From NCBI RefSeq assembly GCF_011393025.1, contig NZ_JAAOEO010000020.1, forward strand, positions 1 to 64,000: a stretch of DNA of 64,000 nucleotides. The letters run 5' to 3'. Of this stretch, positions 50,569 through 58,179 are shown one piece after another (position 1 is the stretch's first letter; every line of letters begins with the position of its first letter). The notes under the pieces were generated by a model. That model saw nothing but the letters and a program-made list of their open reading frames with translations. It had not been told where the DNA came from and made no database searches. Source of the stretch: Neobacillus terrae (GTDB lineage Bacteria; Bacillota; Bacilli; Bacillales; Cytobacillaceae). The position numbers and the translations under genes were made by a program.

Positions 50569-51830
50569 TAGTTTCTCCGTTTTCTCCGAGATGCTTGCAG
50601 GTTGCTTGCGTATACATCTTTTATAAGGCTTCGTTCTTCTTGTTTTATATCATGGGAAAGGGTCTCTTTTAATTCTTCAATTTCCATCATACTTTCCTTC
50701 ATTTCAAAATCATAGTTGCTAGAAAGCTTTTCAAAAGAACTCATATCGATAGAGTGAACCGCTTCGAAATTATGATCCTCAAAATGACGGATGGCTTCAC
50801 GTTTAACTTTCGACTCCATGAGGCGCTGGACACTTTTGACTACGTCATGATTAATTTGGACATCATCCATTTCCGAATCTGCGACTAGTGGAAGGGTAAG
50901 ATGGGTGCTTTGCTGATTTTTAGTTCCTTCATGATCGGTGAACTCCAAAGTGAGAGTAAGATTTTTCGATTCTATTTGTGTGCCTTTTTCATCTGTAAAA
51001 ATTCCAATAATTATTTCCTGTTCCTCAAACACATTACCAATGTAAATAGTGCCATTTGCGTCTTCGGTATACTCGTTTAGGTTGCTGCTTCGCTGAAGAC
51101 CTTTTGGAAGTTGAATGGATAGCTTTGCGCTTTTCATAGTCAGAGAAGCAAGAGTTTGAAGTTCTGCAGTCAGGATGCTTTCAAGTTTCTTCATAGAATT
51201 TAAGTGGTAAAACATTCCGCCAGAGCTTGTTGCGATGCTTTCCATAAAGAAACTGTTATAGTCAGTGCCAACACCAATGGTTGAGATGCTAGTTCCGCCG
51301 TTGCGGTAGCCTTTTACAATAGTAGCAAGGTCGTCAATTTCTGTAATGCCTTCATTTGCCTCGCCGTCACTAAGAAGAATCATTTTAACATGATGCGTTT
51401 TTAGAAGGGCTTTTGAAATTTGTCTATATGCCTGTTCCAACCCGTCGCTGACATTGGTTGTACCGCCAGTATCCATAGCGCGGATTCGATCTTTGATTAT
51501 AAACCGTTCGTTTCTAGTAATAGGGGAGAGCGGATACTCGATGCGGGCAATATGGTCAAAAGAAACAATACCAATTTCGTCTCCGTCACGCATCATATCG
51601 ACGAGCTTTTCAGATGCCTTTTTAACAAAATCCAACTTGCTGGCAGAAGCTTCAGCTATTCGGGAATCCTCCGCTAAACCGTCCATGCTGCCCGAACGGT
51701 CAATAACGAGCAGAATAGCAACCGGTTTATTTTCAATGGATGGAGGGGCAGGAGGTGTAATTTCAACACTTAAATGATTTAATCCTTCGATGTGTTCCAT
51801 CTTGTTTTTTGCCCATTTGTAAGTCAGCAT
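50568..51830 (-). CDS. VWA-domain protein
   Basis: A 420-residue cytoplasmic protein. The von Willebrand A domain (about residues 35-225) has a complete MIDAS: DRSGSM, the Thr of GGTTNVSDG and the Asp of LLSDGEANEG. A beta-rich middle part follows, then a charged helical C-terminal region ending RRKRRN. GGGAGAG precedes the ATG. It is 12 bases downstream of a MerR regulator gene in one operon. The partner it binds through MIDAS is unknown; no MoxR-type ATPase gene is next to it. Confidence 0.82.
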   Translation of the reverse strand: MLTYKWAKNKMEHIEGLNHLSVEITPPAPPSIENKPVAILLVIDRSGSMDGLAEDSRIAEASASKLDFVKKASEKLVDMMRDGDEIGIVSFDHIARIEYPLSPITRNERFIIKDRIRAMDTGGTTNVSDGLEQAYRQISKALLKTHHVKMILLSDGEANEGITEIDDLATIVKGYRNGGTSISTIGVGTDYNSFFMESIATSSGGMFYHLNSMKKLESILTAELQTLASLTMKSAKLSIQLPKGLQRSSNLNEYTEDANGTIYIGNVFEEQEIIIGIFTDEKGTQIESKNLTLTLEFTDHEGTKNQQSTHLTLPLVADSEMDDVQINHDVVKSVQRLMESKVKREAIRHFEDHNFEAVHSIDMSSFEKLSSNYDFEMKESMMEIEELKETLSHDIKQEERSLIKDVYASNLQASRRKRRN

Positions 51831-51842
51831 TCCAATCTCTCC

Positions 51843-52274
51843 CTATTCTTCAACAATTTTTTTTACTGCTGCTACAATCTTTTCTTTCTTTTTTGCATCA
51901 TAATGGGAACTGATTTGCAGAATGACCTCCGAATGGAGTTTGATTTGTTCCATTTCTGCCGGTTCATAGGCAATGGCTTCAAAAAGTTTTTCTGGAGTGA
52001 AATTAGGCATTTGATGGCCAATCCTTTTGATTCGTTCAGGTTCCATTTGCTGAAGTTCTTTTTGTATATCGGCAAGCTTTTGCCCTGTTTTGCTCATCGT
52101 CCGGATTGCCCTAAAATAATCTAGGTGCTTTTTTGTATACATACGCCTGTTACCGATAAGCTCTAAATCAGGTACCATTCCAATTTGTGTATAGTACCGA
52201 ACCATACGCAATGTTGCTTCTGTGTCACCTTCGCTTTGAAGCTGCTCCACAATCTCCTGGGCTGTGAATCCCAT
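51843..52274 (-). CDS. MerR-family transcriptional regulator
   Basis: A 143-residue regulator. The winged helix is in TLRMVRYYTQIGMVPDLELIGNRRMYTKKHLDYFRAIRTM, a standard MerR pattern, followed by a coiled coil (KLADIQKELQQMEPERI) and a helical effector region without the metal-binding cysteines of metal sensors. GGGGGATT precedes the ATG at 52274; two upstream codons are open. It probably controls its own operon through the palindromes just upstream. Confidence 0.85.
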   Translation of the reverse strand: MGFTAQEIVEQLQSEGDTEATLRMVRYYTQIGMVPDLELIGNRRMYTKKHLDYFRAIRTMSKTGQKLADIQKELQQMEPERIKRIGHQMPNFTPEKLFEAIAYEPAEMEQIKLHSEVILQISSHYDAKKKEKIVAAVKKIVEE

Positions 52275-52287
52275 TGTCAATCCCCCT

Positions 52288-52345
52288 AGTTACAGTGAAC
52301 TGTTATAGTTACAGTTTACTGTAACTATATCCTATTCGTCAACTA
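52288..52345 (-). promoter_or_regulatory. MerR-type promoter with two palindromes
   Basis: ATAGTTACAG at 52305-52314 and CTGTAACTAT at 52319-52328 form a perfect 10-bp inverted repeat around TTTA. Next to it, TTACAGT and ACTGTTA at 52290-52305 form a second, shorter one. On the minus strand TTGACG, then 18 bases, then TAAACT, is a possible promoter whose spacer holds the first palindrome, the usual MerR layout. Confidence 0.65.
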
Positions 52346-52417
52346 TAATTTTCCAGAAAAAAGTCATACTTTTTACTAGTGTTCCATTTGCTTATTAAAT
52401 TTGGAAAAAAATAGGTC

Positions 52418-52431
52418 TGTAAGCGCTAACA
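52418..52431 (+). promoter_or_regulatory. Perfect cre site (CcpA)
   Basis: TGTAAGCGCTAACA matches the TGWAANCGNTNNCA consensus at every position. A TATAAT at 52441-52446 puts the site across the -35 region, a position for repression by CcpA. It lies 52 bases before the small gene at 52484. Confidence 0.7.
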
Positions 52432-52483
52432 AATTTATTGTATAATACAATTAGATTAATAATTTGAGAATAGGTGATTCATT

Positions 52484-52726
52484 ATGGAAATGGGTTTCAT
52501 TTCTAAGGTAGAGAATATTTTAAGTAAAGATTCCAACGTGAAAATAGGCTGGGAGGAAAGTAATCAAGAAATCTATTTATTATGGAAAAACGGTAATAAT
52601 GAGGGCCGGCTGCTTCTGGAAAAGGTAGATGAACAAAAACAAGGGAGCCGTCAGCTGTATTGGACATCATTTTTAAAGGGAATAGAGGAAAGAATTCGTC
52701 AAACTCAGCATAGAACTTGCTGTTGA
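52484..52726 (+). CDS. Small hypothetical protein
   Basis: An 80-residue soluble protein (ISKVENILSKDSNVKIGWEES at the start, ending QHRTCC with two adjacent Cys). No signal peptide or membrane segment. An AGGTGA ribosome binding site precedes the ATG, a promoter with a perfect cre site lies upstream and a terminator follows, so it is very likely expressed. I do not recognise the family. Confidence 0.62.
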   Translation: MEMGFISKVENILSKDSNVKIGWEESNQEIYLLWKNGNNEGRLLLEKVDEQKQGSRQLYWTSFLKGIEERIRQTQHRTCC

Positions 52727-52732
52727 CTTTAC

Positions 52733-52760
52733 AAGGCTGCCACTTTAGGGCAGCTTTTAA
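52733..52760 (+). terminator. Terminator of the small gene
   Basis: GGCTGCC pairs with GGGCAGC around ACTTTA, then four T. Confidence 0.7.
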
Positions 52761-52814
52761 TCTGGAAAAAAAGGTGTTTTGGATTTCAATGGTGTATATA
52801 ATTTTAAGGTCCTT

Positions 52815-52857
52815 AAAAAAACTCCTTAAAGGTTTTTTTCCTTTAAGGAGTTTTTTT
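52815..52857. terminator. Terminator of the ZIP gene
   Basis: AAAAACTCCTTAAAGG pairs with CCTTTAAGGAGTTTTT; very strong and usable on both strands. Confidence 0.85.
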
Positions 52858-53585
52858 AAAAGAAAAGTGATCAAGAATTAATGAAGCTAAGAGACCGAGA
52901 GCAGCTATTAAACCGGTCATTGGGCCGCTGTCTTCATAAGCTTCCGGCATCATTGTGGAAGCGATCATCGCGATGATTCCTCCTCCAGCAAAAGCGGCGA
53001 TAGCGGACATAACATTTTCCGAAGCTCCATCTAAAAAGAAATATCCTTCCCAGGATGCAAGGGTAGATATAGCGAGAACAGCAATCCAAAGCAGGAAAAT
53101 CTTTTTCTTCGAATAACCGCTGTTTTTCATACCAACCGTGCTCGATAATCCTTCAGGAATATTACTTATAAAAATAGCGATAACCAAGAGGAAACTTACG
53201 GATTCTTGTTCCAGCAGACTCGCACCAATCATAATGGATTCAGGATAGCATCCATTATCATTCCCACAAAAATGGCAAGACCTCCACCTTCGGCAGCTTT
53301 ATGCCCGGACCGTTTTCTATGAAAGGCACCCCTTTTCGAAACTACATAATCAAAGATCGTAAAAACCAACGCACCTGATACAAATCCGATACTTGTTGGT
53401 GTAATGCCTCCATCTTTAACTGCGTCACCAAGCAGTTCATATGAGGCCGCACCAATTAAAACACCTGTACCAAATGCCATAATTAATCCAATTATTTTTT
53501 TGGGGATGGAGATAAACATATACACTAAGGCGCCTAAAAGCACCCCAGAGCCTGAAATCGCAACCCACATCGCCGCAGACCACAT
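52843..53585 (-). pseudogene. ZIP-family metal transporter gene with one frameshift
   Basis: Two abutting frames, 53229-53585 and 52843-53232, make one protein of about 245 residues with eight membrane segments: GSGVLLGALVYMFI and GGLAIFVGMIMDAI in the first, SIMIGASLL-like sequence, FISNIPEGLSSTVGM and HFSFKK in the second. The break is at about 53242-53248, inside the conserved DAIPES motif: GAT GCT ATC CTG AAT CCA lacks one base that would give Asp-Ala-Ile-Pro-Glu-Ser. Everything else is intact, so it is either a very recent mutation or a sequence error. The family imports or exports zinc and other divalent metals. Confidence 0.8.
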
Positions 53586-53767
53586 TTATATCTCTCCTTA
53601 CAAAAATCAACTACCCCTTACTTTCTTAGATAAACGTAAAATTAGAGAAACCATGAAGGAGTGAGGCTAGAGTTGTCTAGTTTTAAAAAAATTTTTTAAA
53701 ATTTGATTCTATAAATTTTACCAATAATGTAAAGTAATAATTAAAATGAATCTGAGAGGGATCGGCA

Positions 53768-54898
53768 TTGAAAGAAAACTATGAAGTTGTAATAGTAGGG
53801 GCAGGTTCAATGGGCATGGCTGCTGGCTATTATATATCAAAATTAGGAATTAACACATTGCTTCTTGATAGGAATAACCCGCCTCATGAGAATGGAAGCC
53901 ATCATGGAGAGACTAGAATCATTCGTCATGCCTATGGAGAAGGAAGTGTATATGTTCCGCTAGCTCTTCGTGCTCAAAAGCTTTGGAAGGAACTTGAGGA
54001 AGAATCGGGGATAAATTTATTCGCATCAACTGGGGTGCTTTCAGCAGGACCGCCAAATTCATCTTTTATAGAAGGAGTAATTAAGAGTGCAAAAGAGCAT
54101 TCGTTACCCATAGAGGTACTTTCAAGTGAGGAAATAAGAGAAAATTGGGCCGGATTTACCTTGCCGGAGGAGTATATTGGCTGTATTGAGCGGAGCTCCG
54201 GAGTGTTATTTAGTGAAAGTTGTATCAGAGCCTTTAAGAAGCTTGCACAGCTGCATGGAGCAATAATAAAACCATATACGATAGTTAAAAATATTGAACT
54301 TTGCTCCAGTGGCGCTGTGATAACTACAAATGAAAATACCTATTATGCTGATGCTGTGGTTATTTCCGCGGGAGCATGGGCGCAAAAATTTTTAAGCAAT
54401 CTTGGAAAAGGGACGATGCTCCAGCCTGTTCGCAAAACGGTTTCCTGGTTTGAATGTGACCGTAGACAATTTTCTGCAAAAGCTTTTCCTGCATTTACTG
54501 TAGACTGTCTTCATTCACACTATTATGGTTTTCCGGATTTTAATGGTAAAGGAATAAAAGTCGGGCGTCATGATGGCGGTGAAAAAATAGATCCTGATAA
54601 GAAGATAATGCCTTACGGTTTTTATCCAAAAGATGAAGGAGATGTACGTTCTTTTTTAAAGAAATTTATCCCCTTAGGAAACGGAAGACTATTAAAAGGA
54701 AGCACATGCTTTTATACACTAACAAAAGATGAAGACTTTATTATCGATCGCGATATGCAGTTCCCCAATGCCATAATTGCAGCTGGATTTTCTGGACATG
54801 GTTTTAAGTTTTCCAGTGTAATTGGTGAAATTATCGCAGATTTAATTGTTAAAGGAAAAACTAATCACGACTTGTCTGCCTTTAAAATCGATAGATAA
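53768..54898 (+). CDS. Monomeric sarcosine oxidase-like flavoprotein (N-methyl amino acid oxidase)
   Basis: A 376-residue flavin amine oxidase. The FAD motif is VIVGAGSMGMAAGYYISKLG, followed by GSHHGETRIIRHAYGE as in sarcosine/N-methyltryptophan oxidases; the Cys for covalent flavin is in KGSTCFYTLTKDEDFIID and the end has AAGFSGHGFKFSSVIG. It should oxidatively demethylate an N-methylated amino acid to formaldehyde and peroxide. A GAGAGGGA element precedes the TTG start. It lies 218 bases before the MFS-lyase operon and may process a methylated substrate of that cluster (inference). Confidence 0.87.
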   Translation: MKENYEVVIVGAGSMGMAAGYYISKLGINTLLLDRNNPPHENGSHHGETRIIRHAYGEGSVYVPLALRAQKLWKELEEESGINLFASTGVLSAGPPNSSFIEGVIKSAKEHSLPIEVLSSEEIRENWAGFTLPEEYIGCIERSSGVLFSESCIRAFKKLAQLHGAIIKPYTIVKNIELCSSGAVITTNENTYYADAVVISAGAWAQKFLSNLGKGTMLQPVRKTVSWFECDRRQFSAKAFPAFTVDCLHSHYYGFPDFNGKGIKVGRHDGGEKIDPDKKIMPYGFYPKDEGDVRSFLKKFIPLGNGRLLKGSTCFYTLTKDEDFIIDRDMQFPNAIIAAGFSGHGFKFSSVIGEIIADLIVKGKTNHDLSAFKIDR

Positions 54899-55006
54899 CT
54901 TTAATTTATTGCAGCAATATTGTGCTATTAATTCGAATGATATTCTAGAGCCATTTTTTGGTACACTCATTATAATTTACCTAACTAATGTAAAATTCTA
55001 AAACTA

Positions 55007-55021
55007 TTGTAAGCGCTTTAA
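55007..55021 (+). promoter_or_regulatory. cre-like site upstream of the hut-like cluster
   Basis: TTGTAAGCGCTTTAA matches the CcpA consensus except for one position (A where C is usual). It is about 100 bases before the MFS gene; control by carbon catabolite repression would be normal for histidine-type catabolism. Confidence 0.6.
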
Positions 55022-55116
55022 CGAAACTTAACAGGGGAGGAAAGAAAAAATACATGAGAGTAAGTGCTTTTGTAAATTTCAGAATAGTCAAATAAAAATT
55101 TTAGGAGGTAATTTTA

Positions 55117-56493
55117 GTGAGTAATCAAAAGGTAATTTTAATAGATGATGCACCATTAAATAAGTTTCATTTTCGAATCACTGCCTTGACATTTGGAGCT
55201 AATTTTTCTGATGGTTATGCACTAGGTATCATCGGAATGGCCCTTTCCCTTCTTGGACCCCAAATGAAGCTGGGGCCACTTTGGAATGGCTTACTAGGAG
55301 CATCAGCCCTGATTGGCCTCTTTTTCGGGAGTCTGTTACTAGGAGGACTATCTGATAAAATTGGCAGACAAAAAATATTCCTTACAAACTTTATCATCAT
55401 TACTGTTGCGTCAGCCCTCCAATTTTTTGTACAGGATCCACTTACACTTTTCATTTTGAGGGTCTTAATTGGGTTTGCATTGGGTGGTGACTATGCGGTA
55501 GGTTCAACGCTGCTTGCAGAGTTTGCGCCAAAGAAGTACAGGGGAGTACTACTGTCATCTTTAAACGTACTTTGGACGGTAGGATATGTTATTTCAAATG
55601 TTATCGGCTACTATCTTGGTAAAACTGGACCAGATTCATGGCGCTGGATGCTTGTTAGTGCTGCTGTGCCGGCTATTATTGTACTTGTTTTAAGAATTGG
55701 TACCCCAGAATCACCGCGCTGGCTTCTAATGATGGGGAGAAAAGAAGAAGCATATGAAATTATTAGAAAATATCTAGGTGCAAATATAGTAATGGATGAA
55801 AATGTTTCTGCGGATAAGGAATCCTCTGTTCGTTCAACAGAATTATTTAATAAGCATCATTGGAGACGCACTGCTTTTGGTGGCTTGTTTTATGTGTGTC
55901 AGGTCATTCCTTACTTCGCTATTTACACATTTTTACCTACCATTTTGGAAAAGATGGGCTTTACGGAAACATTCGGGGTGGATATGTTTTTGAATATATT
56001 CCTGCTCGTCGGCGCAATTGCAGGGTTATGGTGCACTGAGAAACTGTCGCGAAGAGGTTTTACTATCTATTCTTTCGTCATTCTAACAGTTACATTATTC
56101 ATTCTAAGTGTTTTGCCTGCCGGGTCCTATACGGCAGCCATTGTTATTTTTTCAATCTTTACTTTTGTCATGTCTGCAGCCTCAAACCTAACTTTGGTAT
56201 ATCCAGCTGAACTATTCCCGACTGAGATCCGGGGCACGGGAGTAGGCGTGGTTACAGCAATAAGTCGTGTGGGATCTGCGATAGGGACATTTTTATTGCC
56301 CGTCAGCGTTAACTCTTTCGGCTTGGTTCCTTCCATGATCGGAATGTCGATCGTCCTGCTAATCGGGACAATCGTTTCCATTGCTTGGGCACCAGAGACA
56401 AAATCGTTGGCTTTGAATGAAGCAAGCAATCCAGTGGGCGATAATGCGCTGAAATTTCAAGGACAAATGCCTTCGGCTGAAATAAAAAACTGA
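55117..56493 (+). CDS. MFS transporter of the hut-like cluster
   Basis: A 458-residue, twelve-segment MFS protein of the metabolite:proton symporter type. Loop 2-3 is GGLSDKIGRQK, and the sugar-porter-like signatures RVLIGFALGGDYAVGSTLLAEF and PESPRWLLMMGR are present, as in carboxylate/betaine symporters. AGGAGG lies eight to nine bases before the GTG. It is 46 bases from the lyase gene, so it should import the lyase substrate. It takes the place that HutM, the histidine permease, has in Bacillus subtilis. Confidence 0.83.
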   Translation: MSNQKVILIDDAPLNKFHFRITALTFGANFSDGYALGIIGMALSLLGPQMKLGPLWNGLLGASALIGLFFGSLLLGGLSDKIGRQKIFLTNFIIITVASALQFFVQDPLTLFILRVLIGFALGGDYAVGSTLLAEFAPKKYRGVLLSSLNVLWTVGYVISNVIGYYLGKTGPDSWRWMLVSAAVPAIIVLVLRIGTPESPRWLLMMGRKEEAYEIIRKYLGANIVMDENVSADKESSVRSTELFNKHHWRRTAFGGLFYVCQVIPYFAIYTFLPTILEKMGFTETFGVDMFLNIFLLVGAIAGLWCTEKLSRRGFTIYSFVILTVTLFILSVLPAGSYTAAIVIFSIFTFVMSAASNLTLVYPAELFPTEIRGTGVGVVTAISRVGSAIGTFLLPVSVNSFGLVPSMIGMSIVLLIGTIVSIAWAPETKSLALNEASNPVGDNALKFQGQMPSAEIKN

Positions 56494-56539
56494 AAAAGCT
56501 TCATGCTTTATATTTCCTAATAGGGAAGAAGGTTGAAAG

Positions 56540-58099
56540 ATGAACGTCATAGATACCCTGCCGCATCCAAAACAGATTCACGAAGTAACTCTGGGAAAAA
56601 ATGATATTTCCCTAAATGAAATTATTGCAATAGCAAGATATAAAGCAAAAGTTTGTTTTGGTCAGGAGTACCGAGAGAGAGTTCTTACTTCAAGGAAAGT
56701 TATTGAGAGATTTCTCAGTGAAAATCGTGCTATATATGGCGTAACCACTGGATTTGGAAGCAATATTTCAGAAAGTATTTCATTAACTGATGCCCAAACC
56801 CTCCAACAAAATATTATCAGGTCACATGCCGTTTCCGTTGGTGAACCTTTAGAAGAAGAGGTTGTTAGAGCCATTCAAGTGATCATTCTTATTAATTTGG
56901 GACATGGTTATTCAGGTATTCGTCTGGAGGTGCTCGAACTTATAGCGTCGATGTTAAATGAAGGTGTGTTTCCATATGCTCCAGGTGAAGGTTCTGTTGG
57001 CTACTTATCACCCGAAGCTCATATGGCTTTAGTATTAACAGGCGAGGGAAAGGCCTGGTTCCAAGGTAAACTGCTCCCGGGTAGAGAGGCATTAAACCTC
57101 GCAGGTTTACATCCTTTAATCTTAAGCAGTAAAGAAGGACTGGCTTTAACAAGCGGTACTACCTCAGTTACGGCACTTGCTGCTCTGGCCTTATACAACG
57201 GGATACAGTCAGTAAAAATGGCTGATTTAGCGGCTGCTATGTCTTTAGAAGTTTTAAAAGGAACCATAAAAGCCTTCGACCCTCGTACACATCAAGTAAA
57301 AAAGCACGAAGAACAGGCTAAAACAGCAGGAAACATTGTTAGAATTCTTAAGGAAAGTGAAATTACTGAAATATATAAAAATTATCGACTTCAGGATGCA
57401 TTAAGCTTAAGATGTATACCACAGGTTCACGGGGCGGTAAAAAAGTCTATAAAGGATGCCAAATTTTCCATTATGAATGAAATTGGATCTGTAAGCGATA
57501 ATCCTATTATTTTTTCAGAAGATGAGGGTACCACTTTGATGGGGGGCAATTTTGACGGAACATATGTAGGGATTTCTTCAGACCATATGACCATTGCTTT
57601 TGCCAATCTAGCAAAAATATCTGAAAGAAGAATTGATCGCCTGCTTAACTATCATGTTAGTGAGCTTCCAAGTTTTCTGGTCATGCATCCTGGTTTAAAT
57701 AGCGGTTATATGATTCTTCAATACACAGCTGCAGGGTTATTAAATGAAATAAGAACAATGTCCCATCCGGCAACGGTAGATAATATACCAACCTGTGCCA
57801 ACCAGGAGGATTTAGTAAGCTTTGCGTATTTTGCTTCCAAGAAGGCATGGCAAGCCTCAAAGAAAATGGAGTTTATTCTTGCTATAGAAATTCTTGCTGC
57901 TACCCAGGCAATGGAATTTCATCAGCCACTAAAACCATCGCCTGTAACAGGTGATATTCACAAATTAGTCAGAAGCAGAGTCCCTGCCGTAACAGAGGAT
58001 CGCTATTTTTATACTGATATTCAAAGTGTTAATGAAATGGTACATGAAGGAGAAATCCTTGAATGTGTCGAAATGATGATTGGAGAAATTGAATGGTAA
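56540..58099 (+). CDS. HutH-like aromatic amino acid lyase lacking the MIO triad
   Basis: A 519-residue member of the histidine/phenylalanine ammonia-lyase superfamily, full length and uninterrupted. Conserved parts include IYGVTTGFG (Tyr66), SHAVSVGEP (His96), SKEGLAL, SLRCIPQVHGA, GGNFDG, HPATVDNIPT and NQED. The MIO site differs: the family has G-S-L/V-G-A-S-G-D-L-A-P, here GSVG (151-154) is followed directly by YLSPEAHM, so exactly Ala-Ser-Gly is absent. The Asn of LALINGT is Ser205, the Tyr of QDAYSLRC is Leu288, and the His of GGNFHG is Asp. It cannot form MIO, so ordinary deamination of histidine is unlikely. With HutU, HutI and HutG downstream it probably releases urocanate, or an analogue, from a substrate with a better leaving group, such as hercynine. 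Start ATG after GAAGAAGG. Confidence 0.88.
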   Translation: MNVIDTLPHPKQIHEVTLGKNDISLNEIIAIARYKAKVCFGQEYRERVLTSRKVIERFLSENRAIYGVTTGFGSNISESISLTDAQTLQQNIIRSHAVSVGEPLEEEVVRAIQVIILINLGHGYSGIRLEVLELIASMLNEGVFPYAPGEGSVGYLSPEAHMALVLTGEGKAWFQGKLLPGREALNLAGLHPLILSSKEGLALTSGTTSVTALAALALYNGIQSVKMADLAAAMSLEVLKGTIKAFDPRTHQVKKHEEQAKTAGNIVRILKESEITEIYKNYRLQDALSLRCIPQVHGAVKKSIKDAKFSIMNEIGSVSDNPIIFSEDEGTTLMGGNFDGTYVGISSDHMTIAFANLAKISERRIDRLLNYHVSELPSFLVMHPGLNSGYMILQYTAAGLLNEIRTMSHPATVDNIPTCANQEDLVSFAYFASKKAWQASKKMEFILAIEILAATQAMEFHQPLKPSPVTGDIHKLVRSRVPAVTEDRYFYTDIQSVNEMVHEGEILECVEMMIGEIEW

Positions 58100-58107
58100 G
58101 AAGATTA

Positions 58108-58153
58108 GAAGCTTTTTTGCTCTGGAAGACAGAGTGAAAAAGCTTCCTTTTTT
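58108..58153 (+). terminator. Long hairpin terminator after the lyase gene
   Basis: GAAGCTTTTTTGCTCT pairs with AGAGTGAAAAAGCTTC (two mismatches) and is followed by CTTTTTTAT. It separates the MFS-lyase unit from the regulator and hutUIG. Confidence 0.75.
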
Positions 58154-58179
58154 ATAATAATCAAGAAGGAGGCTTGCCA

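Noticed and set aside
52843..53585. Two adjacent small membrane-protein genes
   Set aside because: Together they make one ZIP protein broken by a one-base shift in the DAIPES motif.
56540..58099. HutH-like gene as a pseudogene because active-site residues are missing
   Set aside because: The frame is complete, the change is an exact three-codon deletion with matching substitutions at other MIO-linked positions, and the operon context is intact, which fits altered chemistry better than decay.
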